A stretch of DNA of 64,000 nucleotides from Rhodovibrio salinarum DSM 9154 (GTDB taxonomy: Bacteria; Pseudomonadota; Alphaproteobacteria; Kiloniellales; Rhodovibrionaceae): contig NZ_KI911559.1 in the NCBI RefSeq assembly GCF_000515255.1, positions 1,525,548-1,589,547 of the forward strand. Direction: 5' to 3'. A program made the position numbers and the translations under genes. The notes under the pieces were generated by a model. The model was not told the origin of the DNA and ran no database searches. It saw only the letters and a program-made list of their open reading frames with translations. This document shows, piece after piece, positions 51,360 through 61,125 of this stretch. Numbering within the stretch: position 1 is the first letter of the stretch; each line of letters begins with the position of its first letter.

Positions 51360-51428
51360 GGCTGTTTTTGCTCCCCTTTCAGCGGACTGTCGGGAGATAT
51401 GACCCGACCGGCGCGAACGGTAAAGCGG

Positions 51429-52565
51429 CTAAACACCGATCAGTGTCTCGCGTGCCAGCATGTCGACCACCTGCTGCAGGGCCGTGTGCGTGTCCGCGCC
51501 CTCGGCGAGCGCGTCGTGGTAGACCTTGAGCTGGCGGTGGGCGCTGGTGCCGTGGCGGACGATCTCGCGGGCGTGGCTTACCTCGGCCAGCACGCCCATC
51601 TCCTCCGCTTCGGGGCGGATCAGGTCGAGCAACTCTTCCAAAAGCTCGCTGTACGGCAGCAGTTCGCCCCGGCCGAAGTCGACCAGGCCCTCGTCGAAGC
51701 CGTAGCGCTGCGCCCGCCAGCGGTTCTCGCGGACCAGGATGTTGGCGTAGCGCCGCCAGCGCTGATTGTTGCGCTTCAGGCGGTAGAGCATGCGCAGCAG
51801 GCACACGAAGATCGCCGCGATGCAGATGCCGTCGTCCAGGCGCGGCGTGACATCGGTGATCCGCAGTTCCAGCGTCGGGAAGCGCGCGGAAGGGCGGACG
51901 TCCCACCAGATCTTGCTGGCGTCCTCGATCAGCCCGGCCTCGACCATCATGGCGAGGTGGCGCTGGTATTCCGACCAGCTTTCGAACATCTCCGGCAGGC
52001 CGGTGCGCGGCAGCTCGTCGAACACCGCCAGACGATAGGACTTGAGCCCGGTATTCTCGCCCCGCCAGAACGGCGAGGAGGTCGACAGCGCCAGCAGGTG
52101 CGGCAGGAAGTAGGCCGCCTGACCCATCAGATCCATGCGCAACTCGTCGTCCTCGATGCCGACGTGAACGTGCATGGCACAGATGATCATCCGCCGCGCG
52201 ACCGCCTGCATGTCGCGGGCGAGGACGTTGTAGCGCTCCTTGTCGGTGTGCTTCTGGCTGGTCCAGGCGGCGAACGGGTGGGTCGAGGCCGCGATCGGCG
52301 CGAGGTCGTAGGCGTTCACCACATCAGCCACCGTGCGCCGCAGCTCGCGCAGTTCCTCGCGGCAGCCGTGCAGCGTATCGTTGACGCCGGTGCCGACCTC
52401 GATCTGGCAGCGCAGGAATTCCGGACTGACCCGGCTCTTCAGCCGGCGTTCGCATTCCGCCATCAAGGCGTCCGGGACTTCAGTGACCAGATCGCGGCTC
52501 TGCCGTTCGACCAGCAGGTATTCCTCCTCCACGCCCATGGTGAAGGAGGGGACGGTCTGGCTCAT
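51429..52565 (-). CDS. Glutamate-cysteine ligase-like carboxylate-amine ligase (YbdK/GCS2 family)
   Basis: A 378-residue ATP-grasp-like ligase of the GCS2/YbdK family. It starts PSFTMGVEEEYLLVE, the glutamate-binding motif, then CQIEVGTGVND, AMHVHVGIEDDELRMDLM and PTLELRITDVTPRLDDGICIAA. YbdK has weak glutamate-cysteine ligase activity; family members may join other amines and acids. GGGAGCG supports the ATG. It is adjacent to an N-formylglutamate amidohydrolase gene, 169 bases upstream on the same strand, a common pairing. Confidence 0.9.
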   Translation of the reverse strand: MSQTVPSFTMGVEEEYLLVERQSRDLVTEVPDALMAECERRLKSRVSPEFLRCQIEVGTGVNDTLHGCREELRELRRTVADVVNAYDLAPIAASTHPFAAWTSQKHTDKERYNVLARDMQAVARRMIICAMHVHVGIEDDELRMDLMGQAAYFLPHLLALSTSSPFWRGENTGLKSYRLAVFDELPRTGLPEMFESWSEYQRHLAMMVEAGLIEDASKIWWDVRPSARFPTLELRITDVTPRLDDGICIAAIFVCLLRMLYRLKRNNQRWRRYANILVRENRWRAQRYGFDEGLVDFGRGELLPYSELLEELLDLIRPEAEEMGVLAEVSHAREIVRHGTSAHRQLKVYHDALAEGADTHTALQQVVDMLARETLIGV

Positions 52566-52734
52566 GCGCGTGCGCTCCCGGCTCCGACGGCGGTTGGCTG
52601 TACAAAGTTTGCCCGCCGCGCGCCCAGCTTGCAAAGACTGTGGGCGATGAACGCGGATGATTCAGCGTCGTGAGCGGCTGATTGGGAGCCAGGCGTCTCG
52701 GGGGCTCTCCGCCCGTCGGCAGGCGCGAAGCGCG

Positions 52735-53556
52735 TTACTGCCGATACGGTTTGTACAGCTCGGGATCGTCGAGCAGCGGGCGCAGCAGCTCGACCATCTC
52801 GTCCGCCCAGGCACGCTGGCCGCGCTGGGTGTCGATCAGGTCCTGGCGAATCTCGACCAGCGCGTTGGCGAGGCCGCGCTTGTCGCCGTGGACGTGCTGG
52901 GTATAGCCGTGGCCGTCACGCGCGGAGTAGGGCTCGTTATCGCCGACCTGCCAGCCCCGCGCGCGGGCCCGGCGCATCAACGGCACCGGCAGGCGGGGGT
53001 CGTAGTCCCACAGCACGCCGATCTGCCACGGCCGCTCCCGCCCCCGCAGGATGGGGGTGAAGGAGTGCATCGAGACCAGCACGGGCGCCCGGCCGCGCGC
53101 GGTCATGGCGTCCAGCTGCCGGGCGACCGCGCCGTGATAGGGCCAGAAGAAGCTCTGCAGCCGCGCTTCCAGCGCGTCCGCCGAAAGCTCGCGGTTGCCG
53201 GGCACCACCGTCTCGTCGGCGATTGCGGGGGTCAGCGTGGGGTCGTCCAACTGCCGGTTGGGGTCCACGATCAGGCGCGAGAAGTGCGAGAATACGGCGG
53301 GCGCGTTCAGCGCGTCCGCCATCATCCGGGTGACCGGCGCGATCCCGATGTCGTAGGCGATGTGCCGTTCCAGCGCGCGCGCCGGCACGCCCAGGCCATC
53401 CAGCGCGCGCGGCACGAAGTTCGCCGCGTGGTCGCAGACCAAGAGCAGGTCGCTCTCCGCCTCGGCGTTGTAGGTCCAGAAGGGCGCGGGCTCGTCGTCG
53501 GCGAGCAGCGGGCACGCGGCCGTGTCGGTATCTTGGGTGTCGGGGGAGCGCGTCAT
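52735..53556 (-). CDS. N-formylglutamate amidohydrolase family protein
   Basis: A 273-residue hydrolase. The family markers are LLLVCDHAANFVPRAL at the N-terminal part, HIAYDIGIAPVTRMMAD, FSRLIVDPNRQLDDPT and VLVSMHSFTPIL. In histidine degradation the enzyme makes glutamate from N-formylglutamate; no hut genes are close. Proximity to the YbdK-type ligase suggests a joint role in an amide/peptide metabolite (inference). Confidence 0.88.
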   Translation of the reverse strand: MTRSPDTQDTDTAACPLLADDEPAPFWTYNAEAESDLLLVCDHAANFVPRALDGLGVPARALERHIAYDIGIAPVTRMMADALNAPAVFSHFSRLIVDPNRQLDDPTLTPAIADETVVPGNRELSADALEARLQSFFWPYHGAVARQLDAMTARGRAPVLVSMHSFTPILRGRERPWQIGVLWDYDPRLPVPLMRRARARGWQVGDNEPYSARDGHGYTQHVHGDKRGLANALVEIRQDLIDTQRGQRAWADEMVELLRPLLDDPELYKPYRQ

Positions 53557-53670
53557 CGCGCGCGATCATAGACCAGGGCTGCGTAACAGGGAAACGGGGT
53601 CCGTTCTGCCAAAGCCGCATGGCACCGTTTCGTCATTGACCCGTGATGAGTGCGGTCGCCTAATTGGCGC

Positions 53671-54681
53671 ATGCGGATCGGACAGCCCAACACCTTCTTC
53701 TGCATCGACGGGCACACCTGCGGCAACCCGGTTCGGCTGGTGGCCTCGGGCGGGCCCAGGCTCGACGGCGCCACGATATCCGAGCGCCGGCAGGACTTCC
53801 TTGCCCGCTACGACTGGATCCGCACCGGCCTGATGTTCGAGCCGCGCGGCCACGACATGATGTCGGGGGCGATCCTCTATCCGCCGACCACGCCCGACGG
53901 CGACATCGGCGTGCTGTATATCGAGACCAGCGGCTGCCTGCCGATGTGCGGCCATGGGACGATCGGCACGGTGACCTTCGCGCTGGAACGCGGGCTGGTG
54001 CAGCCGGCCACGCCCGGCGTGCTGCGTCTGGACACGCCGGCCGGACGGGTCACCGCCGACTACCGCGTGCAGGGCGACAAGGTTGCGGCGGTCAAGATCA
54101 CCAACGTCCCGGCCTTCCTATACGCCCAAGGCATCGAGATCGCGGTGGACGGGCTGGGCCGGCTGACGCTCGACGTGGCCTACGGCGGCAACTTCTACGC
54201 CATCATCGAACCGCAGGCGGCCTTCGGTGGGCTGGAGACGATCGGCGCGGCGGATGTGCTGGCCTGGTCGCCCAGGGTGCGGGACGCGGTCAATGCCGCC
54301 CTCGACGCCGTCCATCCCCAGGACCCGACGATCCGCGGGGTCAGCCACGTGATGTGGACCGGCACGCCGCAGACCGAGGGCGCGCACGCTCGCAACGCCG
54401 TCTTCTACGGCAAGCGCGCGATCGACCGCAGCCCCTGCGGCACCGGCACCAGCGCGCGCATGGCCCAGCTCGCCGCCCGGGGTGACCTCCGGCCGGGCGA
54501 TGCCTTCGTGCACGAGAGCATCATCGGCTCGCTGTTCACCGGGCGGGTCGAGGCGGCCACCGAGGTCGCCGGCACCCCCGCGATCCAGCCGTCGATCGAG
54601 GGCTGGGCGGTGATCACCGGCTTCAACACGCTCTTCCTGGACGAGTCCGACCCCTACGTGCGCGGGTTTACGGTGGGGTAG
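53671..54681 (+). CDS. 4-hydroxyproline 2-epimerase / proline racemase family protein
   Basis: A 336-residue cofactor-independent racemase/epimerase. Both catalytic cysteines are present: C93 in PMCGHGT and C256 in DRSPCGTGTSAR, so it has the epimerase rather than the dehydratase (Thr/Cys) pattern. The N-terminal FFCIDGHTCGNPVRLV is typical. The substrate is probably trans-4-hydroxy-L-proline or a similar imino acid. No dedicated catabolic operon is attached here. Confidence 0.9.
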   Translation: MRIGQPNTFFCIDGHTCGNPVRLVASGGPRLDGATISERRQDFLARYDWIRTGLMFEPRGHDMMSGAILYPPTTPDGDIGVLYIETSGCLPMCGHGTIGTVTFALERGLVQPATPGVLRLDTPAGRVTADYRVQGDKVAAVKITNVPAFLYAQGIEIAVDGLGRLTLDVAYGGNFYAIIEPQAAFGGLETIGAADVLAWSPRVRDAVNAALDAVHPQDPTIRGVSHVMWTGTPQTEGAHARNAVFYGKRAIDRSPCGTGTSARMAQLAARGDLRPGDAFVHESIIGSLFTGRVEAATEVAGTPAIQPSIEGWAVITGFNTLFLDESDPYVRGFTVG

Positions 54682-54765
54682 GGGCTACTCAAAAACGAAG
54701 ATCGACGTCCTGCTGAGCAGGGCGCGTAAGGCCCGTGTCGCCCATGTCCGGTGGCGATCCCCGCG

Positions 54766-55488
54766 TTACGACCGCCCCTGCCACCGGGCGATCTCTTCCC
54801 GCCAGAAATCGCGGTCGGCGTACTCGGTCGGATCTTCCACGCCGGCGTCGTGCAGCGCCTCCAGGCGCTCGACGCAGGTGCCGCAGCGCCCACAGTGCAC
54901 CGCCTCGCCCTTGTAGCAGGACCAGGTCTCCGCGATCGGCACGCCGAGGCGGCCGGCTTCGGCGGCGATGTCGGTCTTCGACCAGTGGATGAACGGGGTT
55001 TCCAGGTTGATCGACGCGACGCCGTCGAGCGCGGTGTCCTCCATCGCCTGGAAGGCGTCGACGAAGGCCGGGCGGCAGTCGGGGTAGATCACGTGGTCGC
55101 CGGTGTGCATCGCCGCCGCCACGCGCGCAATCCCGCGCCCACCGGCGAGCGCGAAGGCGGCCGTCAGCATCAGCGGGTTGCGGTTGGGCACGACGGTGAC
55201 GGCCATCGTTTCGGACGAATAGTGCCCGTCCGGGACGTCTTCGCTGTCGGTGAGCGCGCTGCCGGCGATCCGCCGGCCGACATCGGAGAGATCGATCACC
55301 TCGTACGCCACGCCCAGGCGCTTGGCGCAGCGGGCGGCGAACTCGATCTCCTTGCGATGGCGCTGGCCGTAATCGAAGGTCACCAGGGCGGCCACGCCGC
55401 CCGGTTCGGTCGACAGGCGATGGGCGAGCGTCACCGAGTCCAGACCGCCGGAACAGACCACCAGTGCCGGGCCCGGGTCGGCGGTCAT
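54766..55488 (-). CDS. queC: 7-cyano-7-deazaguanine synthase
   Basis: A 240-residue ATP-dependent enzyme making preQ0 in queuosine synthesis. The PP-loop SGGLDSVTLAHRL is at 13-25, DYGQRHRKEI follows, and zinc cysteines near the C-terminus are in TWSCYKGEAVHCGRCGTCVER. Its ATG overlaps the stop of the upstream VUT transporter gene, forming a queuosine operon. Confidence 0.95.
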   Translation of the reverse strand: MTADPGPALVVCSGGLDSVTLAHRLSTEPGGVAALVTFDYGQRHRKEIEFAARCAKRLGVAYEVIDLSDVGRRIAGSALTDSEDVPDGHYSSETMAVTVVPNRNPLMLTAAFALAGGRGIARVAAAMHTGDHVIYPDCRPAFVDAFQAMEDTALDGVASINLETPFIHWSKTDIAAEAGRLGVPIAETWSCYKGEAVHCGRCGTCVERLEALHDAGVEDPTEYADRDFWREEIARWQGRS

Positions 55489-56075
55489 GCCGGGGCGAGG
55501 CCGATCTTGCGGTCGCGCCGGCGCAGCAGCAGGACGCAGGGCAGGGCCAGGAGGGTCATCCACAGCTTGCCGAGGACTTGGCCCCACAGGTGGTCCAGGC
55601 CGCCGAAGGCGAGCTGCAGGAACACCAGGCTGTCGATCGTGAGGCCGACCAGGCCGCTCAGGAACACCGCAAGCACCAGGCGCCGGCGCTGCAGCGGGGT
55701 ATAGACCGCGAAGTCCGCCAGTTCGGAGAACAGGAAGGCGGCCGTGGAGGCGATCACCAGCGCGCCCGGCGAGACCAGGGCCGACAGGCCGGCGCCGACC
55801 GTGATCGCGGCCAGCGTCCACAGCTTGCCCAGGCGCCGCTGCACCATGTCACGCATGACGAGCGCGATCCCGATCATCAGCACGCCCGAAGGCGCCATGA
55901 TCGGATCGCCCAGCAGGCCCGGGGCGACCGGGATCAGGCACGGACCGTTCGGCACGCAGGTCGTGCCGAGGTTGCCGATCAGCCAGTTCGCCAAGGGCAC
56001 GCAGGCGCAGAAGGCGACCAGGAAGGCCGCGCCCTCGATCCGTCGTTGCCGGGATGTCACGGGTGTGTCGGTCAT
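55485..56075 (-). CDS. VUT family queuosine-precursor transporter (YhhQ-like)
   Basis: A 196-residue membrane protein with about six helices. The segment STAAFLFSELADFAVYTPLQRRR is the family hallmark of VUT/YhhQ carriers, which import preQ0 or preQ1. Coupling to queC (four-base overlap) supports this. The ATG at 56075 was preferred over a longer frame with unconserved sequence. No preQ1 riboswitch is recognisable upstream. Confidence 0.87.
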   Translation of the reverse strand: MTDTPVTSRQRRIEGAAFLVAFCACVPLANWLIGNLGTTCVPNGPCLIPVAPGLLGDPIMAPSGVLMIGIALVMRDMVQRRLGKLWTLAAITVGAGLSALVSPGALVIASTAAFLFSELADFAVYTPLQRRRLVLAVFLSGLVGLTIDSLVFLQLAFGGLDHLWGQVLGKLWMTLLALPCVLLLRRRDRKIGLAPA

Positions 56076-56247
56076 CGCGACAAGGGTGCTACACGATGCG
56101 GGGTGCAAGGGGCAAGACGGCTGATCGTCGGGACCTGCGGCCGTGCCCGGCTGTCCCGGAACGTTGACCGGCCCGGCGGCCACGCCTTAAACCCGGTGGT
56201 CCATCAGACAATTGCGACCGCACCGCGCGAACGGCGAAGAAACCGAG

Positions 56248-57879
56248 ATGACCAGCGACCACCGCGTCCACTTTTACGACTGTACGCTGCGCGACGGGCA
56301 GCAGACGCAAGGCGTCGATTTCTCCGTCGCCGACAAGCGTACGCTCTCGCTGGCGCTCGACGAGCTTGGCGTCGATTATATCGAGGGCGGCTGGCCGGGC
56401 GCGAACCCGACCGATGATGCCTTTTTCGATGAGCCCCCGCAGCTGACCAACGCCAAGCTGGTCGCCTTCGGTATGACCCGGCGGATCGGCCGGTCGGCGG
56501 ACAACGACCCGGGCATGGCCGCGCTGCTGAACAGCCGCGCCGATGGTCTGACGATCGTGGGGAAGACCTGGGATTACCATGTCGACCTCGCGCTCGGCGC
56601 CGACCGGGACGACTACGTCGAGGTGATCGCCGACAGCGTGCGCATTGCCCGGGAGCGCAAGGGCGAGGCGATCTTCGACGCCGAGCACTTCTTCGACGGC
56701 TACAAGGCGAACCCGGACTACGCGCTGCGCTGCCTGGACGCGGCCTACCAGGCGGGCGCGCGCTGGATCGTGTTGTGCGACACCAACGGCGGCACCCTGC
56801 CGCACGAGGTCAGCCGGATCGTAGGCGAGGTCGCGCAGCGCATCCCGGGCCAGCAGCTCGGCATCCACACCCACGACGACACCGGCAACGCGGTCGCCAA
56901 TTCGCTAGCCGCGGTGGAAGCCGGCGTGCGGCAGGTGCAGGGCACGCTGAACGGGCTGGGCGAGCGCTGCGGCAATGCCAACCTGATCTCGGTGATCGCC
57001 TCGATCGCGCTCAAGACGGATTTTAAGACGCGGATCACCGATCAGCAGCTCAAGGAGTTGACCCCGGTCTCGCGGCTGCTCGACGAGCGGCTGAACCGCG
57101 CGCCCTCGCGCGGCGCGCCCTACGTCGGGGAGAGTGCGTTCGCGCACAAGGGCGGGTTGCACGTCTCCGCGGTCGAGAAGGACCCGCGCACCTACGAGCA
57201 CATCGATCCCGCGCGGGTCGGCAACCAGCGCCACATCGTCGTCTCGGATCAGTCGGGGCGCTCCAACATCCTGGCGCGGTTCCGTGAGATCGGCATCGAG
57301 ATGGACCCGAACGATCCGGCCGTGGCCGATCTGGTCGAGCGGGTGAAGGCGCGCGAGTTCTCGGGCTATGCTTATGACGGGGCGGAGGCGAGCTTCGAGC
57401 TGATGGCCCGCCGGGCGCTCAAGCAGGTGCCCGACTACTTCGCGCTGTCCCGCTTCCGGGTGATGGACGACCGCCGCTGGAACGCGCGCGGGGAGCTGGT
57501 GACGGAGTCCGAAGCGACCGTGACCACCGAGGTTGCCGGGCGCGAGATGATGACGGTCGCCAACGGCAACGGTCCGGTGAACGCGCTGGACAAGGCCCTG
57601 CGCAAGGCGCTCCTGGAGTTCTACCCGCAGCTCGAGGACATGCGCCTGAGCGACTACAAGGTGCGTATCCTCACCCCCCAGGCCGGCACCGGCGCGGTCA
57701 CCCGTGTGATGATCGAAAGCGCCGACGGGCAGGGGCGGAGCTGGACCACCGTGGGGGTGTCGACCAACATCATCGACGCCTCCTTCAATGCCCTACACGA
57801 CGGCCTGACCTGGAAGCTGTACCAGGAAGGCGCCCACCAGGCGCAGACCCCGCGCCGTCCGCACGCGCTCGAGGAGTAG
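56248..57879 (+). CDS. cimA: Citramalate synthase
   Basis: A 543-residue enzyme of the alpha-isopropylmalate synthase family. It condenses pyruvate and acetyl-CoA to (R)-citramalate, opening a threonine-independent route to isoleucine. Motifs are FYDCTLRDGQQTQGVDFS at the N-terminus, GIHTHDDTGNAVANSLAAVEAGV, and the C-terminal regulatory domain LSDYKVRILTPQAGTGAVTRVMIES. Length and the RDGQQ(T)QG form fit CimA rather than LeuA. The next gene starts immediately after the stop. Confidence 0.92.
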   Translation: MTSDHRVHFYDCTLRDGQQTQGVDFSVADKRTLSLALDELGVDYIEGGWPGANPTDDAFFDEPPQLTNAKLVAFGMTRRIGRSADNDPGMAALLNSRADGLTIVGKTWDYHVDLALGADRDDYVEVIADSVRIARERKGEAIFDAEHFFDGYKANPDYALRCLDAAYQAGARWIVLCDTNGGTLPHEVSRIVGEVAQRIPGQQLGIHTHDDTGNAVANSLAAVEAGVRQVQGTLNGLGERCGNANLISVIASIALKTDFKTRITDQQLKELTPVSRLLDERLNRAPSRGAPYVGESAFAHKGGLHVSAVEKDPRTYEHIDPARVGNQRHIVVSDQSGRSNILARFREIGIEMDPNDPAVADLVERVKAREFSGYAYDGAEASFELMARRALKQVPDYFALSRFRVMDDRRWNARGELVTESEATVTTEVAGREMMTVANGNGPVNALDKALRKALLEFYPQLEDMRLSDYKVRILTPQAGTGAVTRVMIESADGQGRSWTTVGVSTNIIDASFNALHDGLTWKLYQEGAHQAQTPRRPHALEE

Positions 57880-58689
57880 ATGGCCCGCGAAAAGCCGCTG
57901 CCCGTGCCGGATGGGCCGCAGCCGGCGATTGTGCTGGTGCGCCCGCAGTTGGGCCAGAACATCGGTATGGCCGCGCGCGCGATGTTGAACTGCGGCCTGT
58001 CCGACCTGCGCCTCGTGGCCCCGCGTGATGGCTGGCCGAACGCGGACGCGCAGGCCGCCGCGGTGAACGCCCGCGCCGTGGTCGATCAGGCCCGGGTCTA
58101 CGACAGTACCCACGAGGCGGTGGCGGAGATGGCGCGCGTCTATGCCACCACCGCCCGCGCGCGCGATCAGGTGAAATGGGTGCTGACCCCGCGAGCGACC
58201 GGTGCCGATCTGCGTGCGGCGGTACGCGACGAGGGGCCGGCGGCGGTGTTGTTCGGTCCGGAAAAGCAGGGGTTGGAGAACGACGAGGTCGCGCTGGCCG
58301 ACACGCTGATCCGAGCCCCGCTCAACCCCGGCTTCACCTCCCTCAACCTGGCGCAGGCGGTGTTGATGATCGCCTACGAATGGTGGACGGCGGAGGAGGC
58401 CAGTCCGGCGGTCAAGCTGGTCAGCGGCCGGCAGAACAGCGGCCGGGCGGCACGGGTGGAGGAGTTCGACAACTTCATGGCCCGGCTGGAAGCGCGGCTG
58501 GAAGCGGCCGGCTATTTCAACATCCCGGAGAAGCGCCCGGCGATGGTGCGCAACCTGCGCAACATCTTCGCCCGCGCCCGCCCGACGGCGGCGGAGATCG
58601 ATAGCCTGCACGGCATGGTCAAGGCGCTCTGGGAAGCCCCCAAGGTGACCCGTCGCCCGCGCGAGCAGGAGCGCGAGACCGACGATTGA
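57880..58689 (+). CDS. trmJ: tRNA (cytidine/uridine-32-2'-O)-methyltransferase, TrmJ type
   Basis: A 269-residue SpoU/SPOUT-class RNA methyltransferase. IVLVRPQLGQNIGMAARAMLNCGLSDLRLVAPR, then VLFGPEKQGLENDEVALAD and LNPGFTSLNLAQAVLMIAYEW, are the three knot motifs of TrmJ/TrmH proteins. It likely methylates the ribose at tRNA position 32. Its ATG directly abuts the cimA stop, so the pair is cotranscribed. Confidence 0.88.
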   Translation: MAREKPLPVPDGPQPAIVLVRPQLGQNIGMAARAMLNCGLSDLRLVAPRDGWPNADAQAAAVNARAVVDQARVYDSTHEAVAEMARVYATTARARDQVKWVLTPRATGADLRAAVRDEGPAAVLFGPEKQGLENDEVALADTLIRAPLNPGFTSLNLAQAVLMIAYEWWTAEEASPAVKLVSGRQNSGRAARVEEFDNFMARLEARLEAAGYFNIPEKRPAMVRNLRNIFARARPTAAEIDSLHGMVKALWEAPKVTRRPREQERETDD

Positions 58690-58732
58690 CCGTCGGAGTG
58701 CCGCGCCAGCAGCGCGCACGCGACAGCTTTAC

Positions 58733-58760
58733 TTGACAAGCCGACGTTCAGCCGTAGTGT
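58733..58760 (+). promoter_or_regulatory. Sigma-70-type promoter of rpsD
   Basis: TTGACA (58733-58738) and TAGTGT (58755-58760) spaced by 16 bases, about 200 bases upstream of rpsD. This leaves a long leader, as expected for a ribosomal protein gene under possible autogenous control by S4. Confidence 0.6.
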
Positions 58761-58959
58761 CCGCCGCACTTCCTGGGAACGTGGGTCGACCTTCGAGGGT
58801 CGGGCCCCGCCCGTCTCCGGGGCGCAGTGCTGCAAACGCGAAGCGTCCGGATGATCGTTAGTGCGGCATCCAGCAAAACGGAGCGATCGGGCCTACCGGG
58901 ACATCAACGCGCGTCACAGCGCGGCCATTCCCGCTTAAGCGACGGAGAAAGCTCGCAAA

Positions 58960-59574
58960 ATGAGCAAGCGTAAGGCTTCGAAGTACAAGATTGACCGACG
59001 CCTCGGCGTCAACCTCTGGGGCCGTCCGAAGAGCCCGTTCAACAAGCGCCCGTATGGCCCCGGCCAGCACGGCCAGCGCCGCAAGAAGGTCTCCGACTAC
59101 GGCCTGCAGCTCGCCGCCAAGCAGAAGCTGAAGGGCTACTACGGCTCGATCGGCGAGAAGCAGTTCCGCAAGTACTACGAGGAGGCCACGCGCCGTAAGG
59201 GCGATACCTCCGAGAACCTGATCGAGCTGCTGGAGCGCCGTCTGGCGACCGTGGTCTACCGCTCGAAGTTCGTGCCAACCGTGTTCGCCGCCCGGCAGTT
59301 CGTGAACCACGGCCACGTGCTGGTGAACGGCAAGCGCGTCAACGTCCCCTCCTACAAGGTGCAGGACGGCGACGTGGTGCAGGTCGACCCGAAGAAGAAG
59401 GACATGCAGCTCGTGTTCGAGGGCCAGGAGTCCAGCGAGCGCGATCTGCCGGACTACATCGAGGTCGACAGCAACGACCTGAAGGCGACCTTCCAGCGCG
59501 GCCCGAAGCTGGCCGACGTGCCGTACCCGACGACGATGGAACCGAACCTTGTCATCGAGTACTACTCACGGTAA
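58960..59574 (+). CDS. rpsD: 30S ribosomal protein S4
   Basis: A 204-residue primary 16S rRNA-binding protein of the small subunit. The S4 domain [55 protein letters not shown] is intact. It is the cysteine-free form, with the [17 protein letters not shown] segment near the N-terminus. A monocistronic unit with its own promoter and terminator, separate from the alpha operon as usual in alphaproteobacteria. Confidence 0.98.
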   Translation: MSKRKASKYKIDRRLGVNLWGRPKSPFNKRPYGPGQHGQRRKKVSDYGLQLAAKQKLKGYYGSIGEKQFRKYYEEATRRKGDTSENLIELLERRLATVVYRSKFVPTVFAARQFVNHGHVLVNGKRVNVPSYKVQDGDVVQVDPKKKDMQLVFEGQESSERDLPDYIEVDSNDLKATFQRGPKLADVPYPTTMEPNLVIEYYSR

Positions 59575-59602
59575 ACGCGGTTTTCCGCGCGGAAGATGGA
59601 TC

Positions 59603-59636
59603 ACGCCCCGGAGGCCAAGCGCTTCCGGGGCGTTTT
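59603..59636 (+). terminator. Intrinsic terminator of rpsD
   Basis: ACGCCCCGGA and TCCGGGGCGT form a perfect 10-bp stem around an 11-base loop, followed by TTTCGTG. Confidence 0.8.
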
Positions 59637-59683
59637 CGTGTGTCTATACCTGACTAGCATCGGGCTCATAGGCTCCCCGGGCG

Positions 59684-60856
59684 TCAGCCCCAGAGCAGGT
59701 AGGTGCCGTAGCCGACCAGCAGGGCCGGGACGCCGCTGTAGATCGTGGCGATGAACGCGGCCCTGGGCGCGATCGCGAGCGCCGGGAACAGGGCGTCGCC
59801 GTCGTTGGAGATCGCGTTGCCAAGTTGGCCTGACAGCGGCATCGCGCCGGTGATGTAGAGCGTGGTGACCACGATCTGCGGCCCGCAGCCGGGCAGGAAG
59901 CCGACCAGCACCGCCAGCGCCGGGATCAGCGGGGCCCAGGTGTCGAAGAGGGCAGCGAGGTCGACGCCGGTGAAGTGCACGCCCAGCTCGTAGATCAGGA
60001 AGCCGACGATCACCCAGACGGTGACGAAGTTGGTCGCGTCCACCGTGCGCACGAACGGTCCGCCCGCCCGCGACACGCCGGGATCGAACCGCAGCTCCGG
60101 ATCCAGCGTCCACATCGCGAACGCGAGCAACGCGCCGGTGACACCGATGATCTGCGTCGGGTCATGCGCCGCGAACGGGCCGAACAGGGCATTGGTGTTG
60201 ATCGTCATCAGATCCAGCGTGCCCAGGACCAGCCCCGGTAACAGCAGGACCGCCCAGAGCGGGCGCAACCGATTCAGCCGCGGCAGTGTCTTGCGCGGCA
60301 TATGATCCGGCACTTCCGCATGATCGGCGCGCAGGAAGTCCTGTCCATGGATCGCGTCGATCGTATAGCCGGTGATCGTCCCGACCAGCATGCCGATCGC
60401 GAACACCATCAGGCCGGTGGTTGGTTCGGCCGCCAGTAGCAGGAAGGCCGCGTCGCCCATCGTCGCCGTCAGGACGGCGACCAGCGAGCCGAACGAAATC
60501 GCGCCGCGGACGTACTGCGTGACCACGGCGACGGCAGCGCCGCAGCCGGGCAGGGCCCCCAGCAGGGCCGCCACCGGCACCTGCCAGCGTTGGTACTTGC
60601 GCAGCACCGCGCTGACGTCGACGTCGAAGCGGTGCTCCAAATAGTAAATCGCGCCCAGCGTCGCCGCGACGAACACGCTGACCTGAAGGTAGGCATCCGA
60701 CAGCGCGGCGAAGATGATCCCGCGCGTTTCTGCCGAGGTGAACAGCAACAGACCGAACACGGCGGCGAGCAGCAGCAACTTCGCCACACCCAGCTGGCGC
60801 AGGTATCTGCCCACGTCCCAAAGACTGCTCTTCGCGTTTGCCGCTAGGGTCGTCAC
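59684..60856 (-). CDS. Putative 10-TM heavy-metal exporter (ArsP_2 / putative manganese transporter family)
   Basis: A 390-residue membrane protein with about ten helices and an internal duplication: GALPGCGAAVAVVTQYVRGAISFGSLVAVLTATMGDAAF in the first half and GFLPGCGPQIVVTTLYITGAMPLSGQLGNAISNDGDALF in the second. Each LPGCG loop carries a Cys and is followed by a GDA/GDALF acidic motif. This is the pattern of the putative heavy-metal exporter family (ArsP_2), annotated putative manganese transporter. Metal specificity is unproven. It is divergent from an MFS gene. Confidence 0.85.
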   Translation of the reverse strand: MTTLAANAKSSLWDVGRYLRQLGVAKLLLLAAVFGLLLFTSAETRGIIFAALSDAYLQVSVFVAATLGAIYYLEHRFDVDVSAVLRKYQRWQVPVAALLGALPGCGAAVAVVTQYVRGAISFGSLVAVLTATMGDAAFLLLAAEPTTGLMVFAIGMLVGTITGYTIDAIHGQDFLRADHAEVPDHMPRKTLPRLNRLRPLWAVLLLPGLVLGTLDLMTINTNALFGPFAAHDPTQIIGVTGALLAFAMWTLDPELRFDPGVSRAGGPFVRTVDATNFVTVWVIVGFLIYELGVHFTGVDLAALFDTWAPLIPALAVLVGFLPGCGPQIVVTTLYITGAMPLSGQLGNAISNDGDALFPALAIAPRAAFIATIYSGVPALLVGYGTYLLWG

Positions 60857-61125
60857 GTCGCCGGTCTCCCATGTGCCTTAACTGCGCGTGGGGCTTTGTC
60901 GCAGGTCAATCTTAGCCATGGCTTAATTCATGTGACAAGGCTCGAATTTCAAGGGGGCTACGCGCGATGGTGACTGTGTCCACGGCGCCGACGCGCTCGG
61001 TCGCCGTGAACGATGGGTGTCGCGCAACCAGCCCCTCGGCGCGAGGGTGTCGAACGGTATAAGATGGGGGCACCACGCCGTCGTTCGCTTGTTGTCCCCT
61101 CTCGAGACGAGCTTCCGTCAGCCCC

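Noticed and set aside
51075-52673. A 532-codon plus-strand frame opposite DUF1244 and YbdK-type genes
   Set aside because: It spans two well-supported minus-strand genes and their spacer, with no conserved motif of its own.
56076-56247. A preQ1 riboswitch upstream of the VUT-queC operon
   Set aside because: The leader lacks the compact pseudoknot sequence of known preQ1 classes; nothing beyond general GC-rich pairing is seen.
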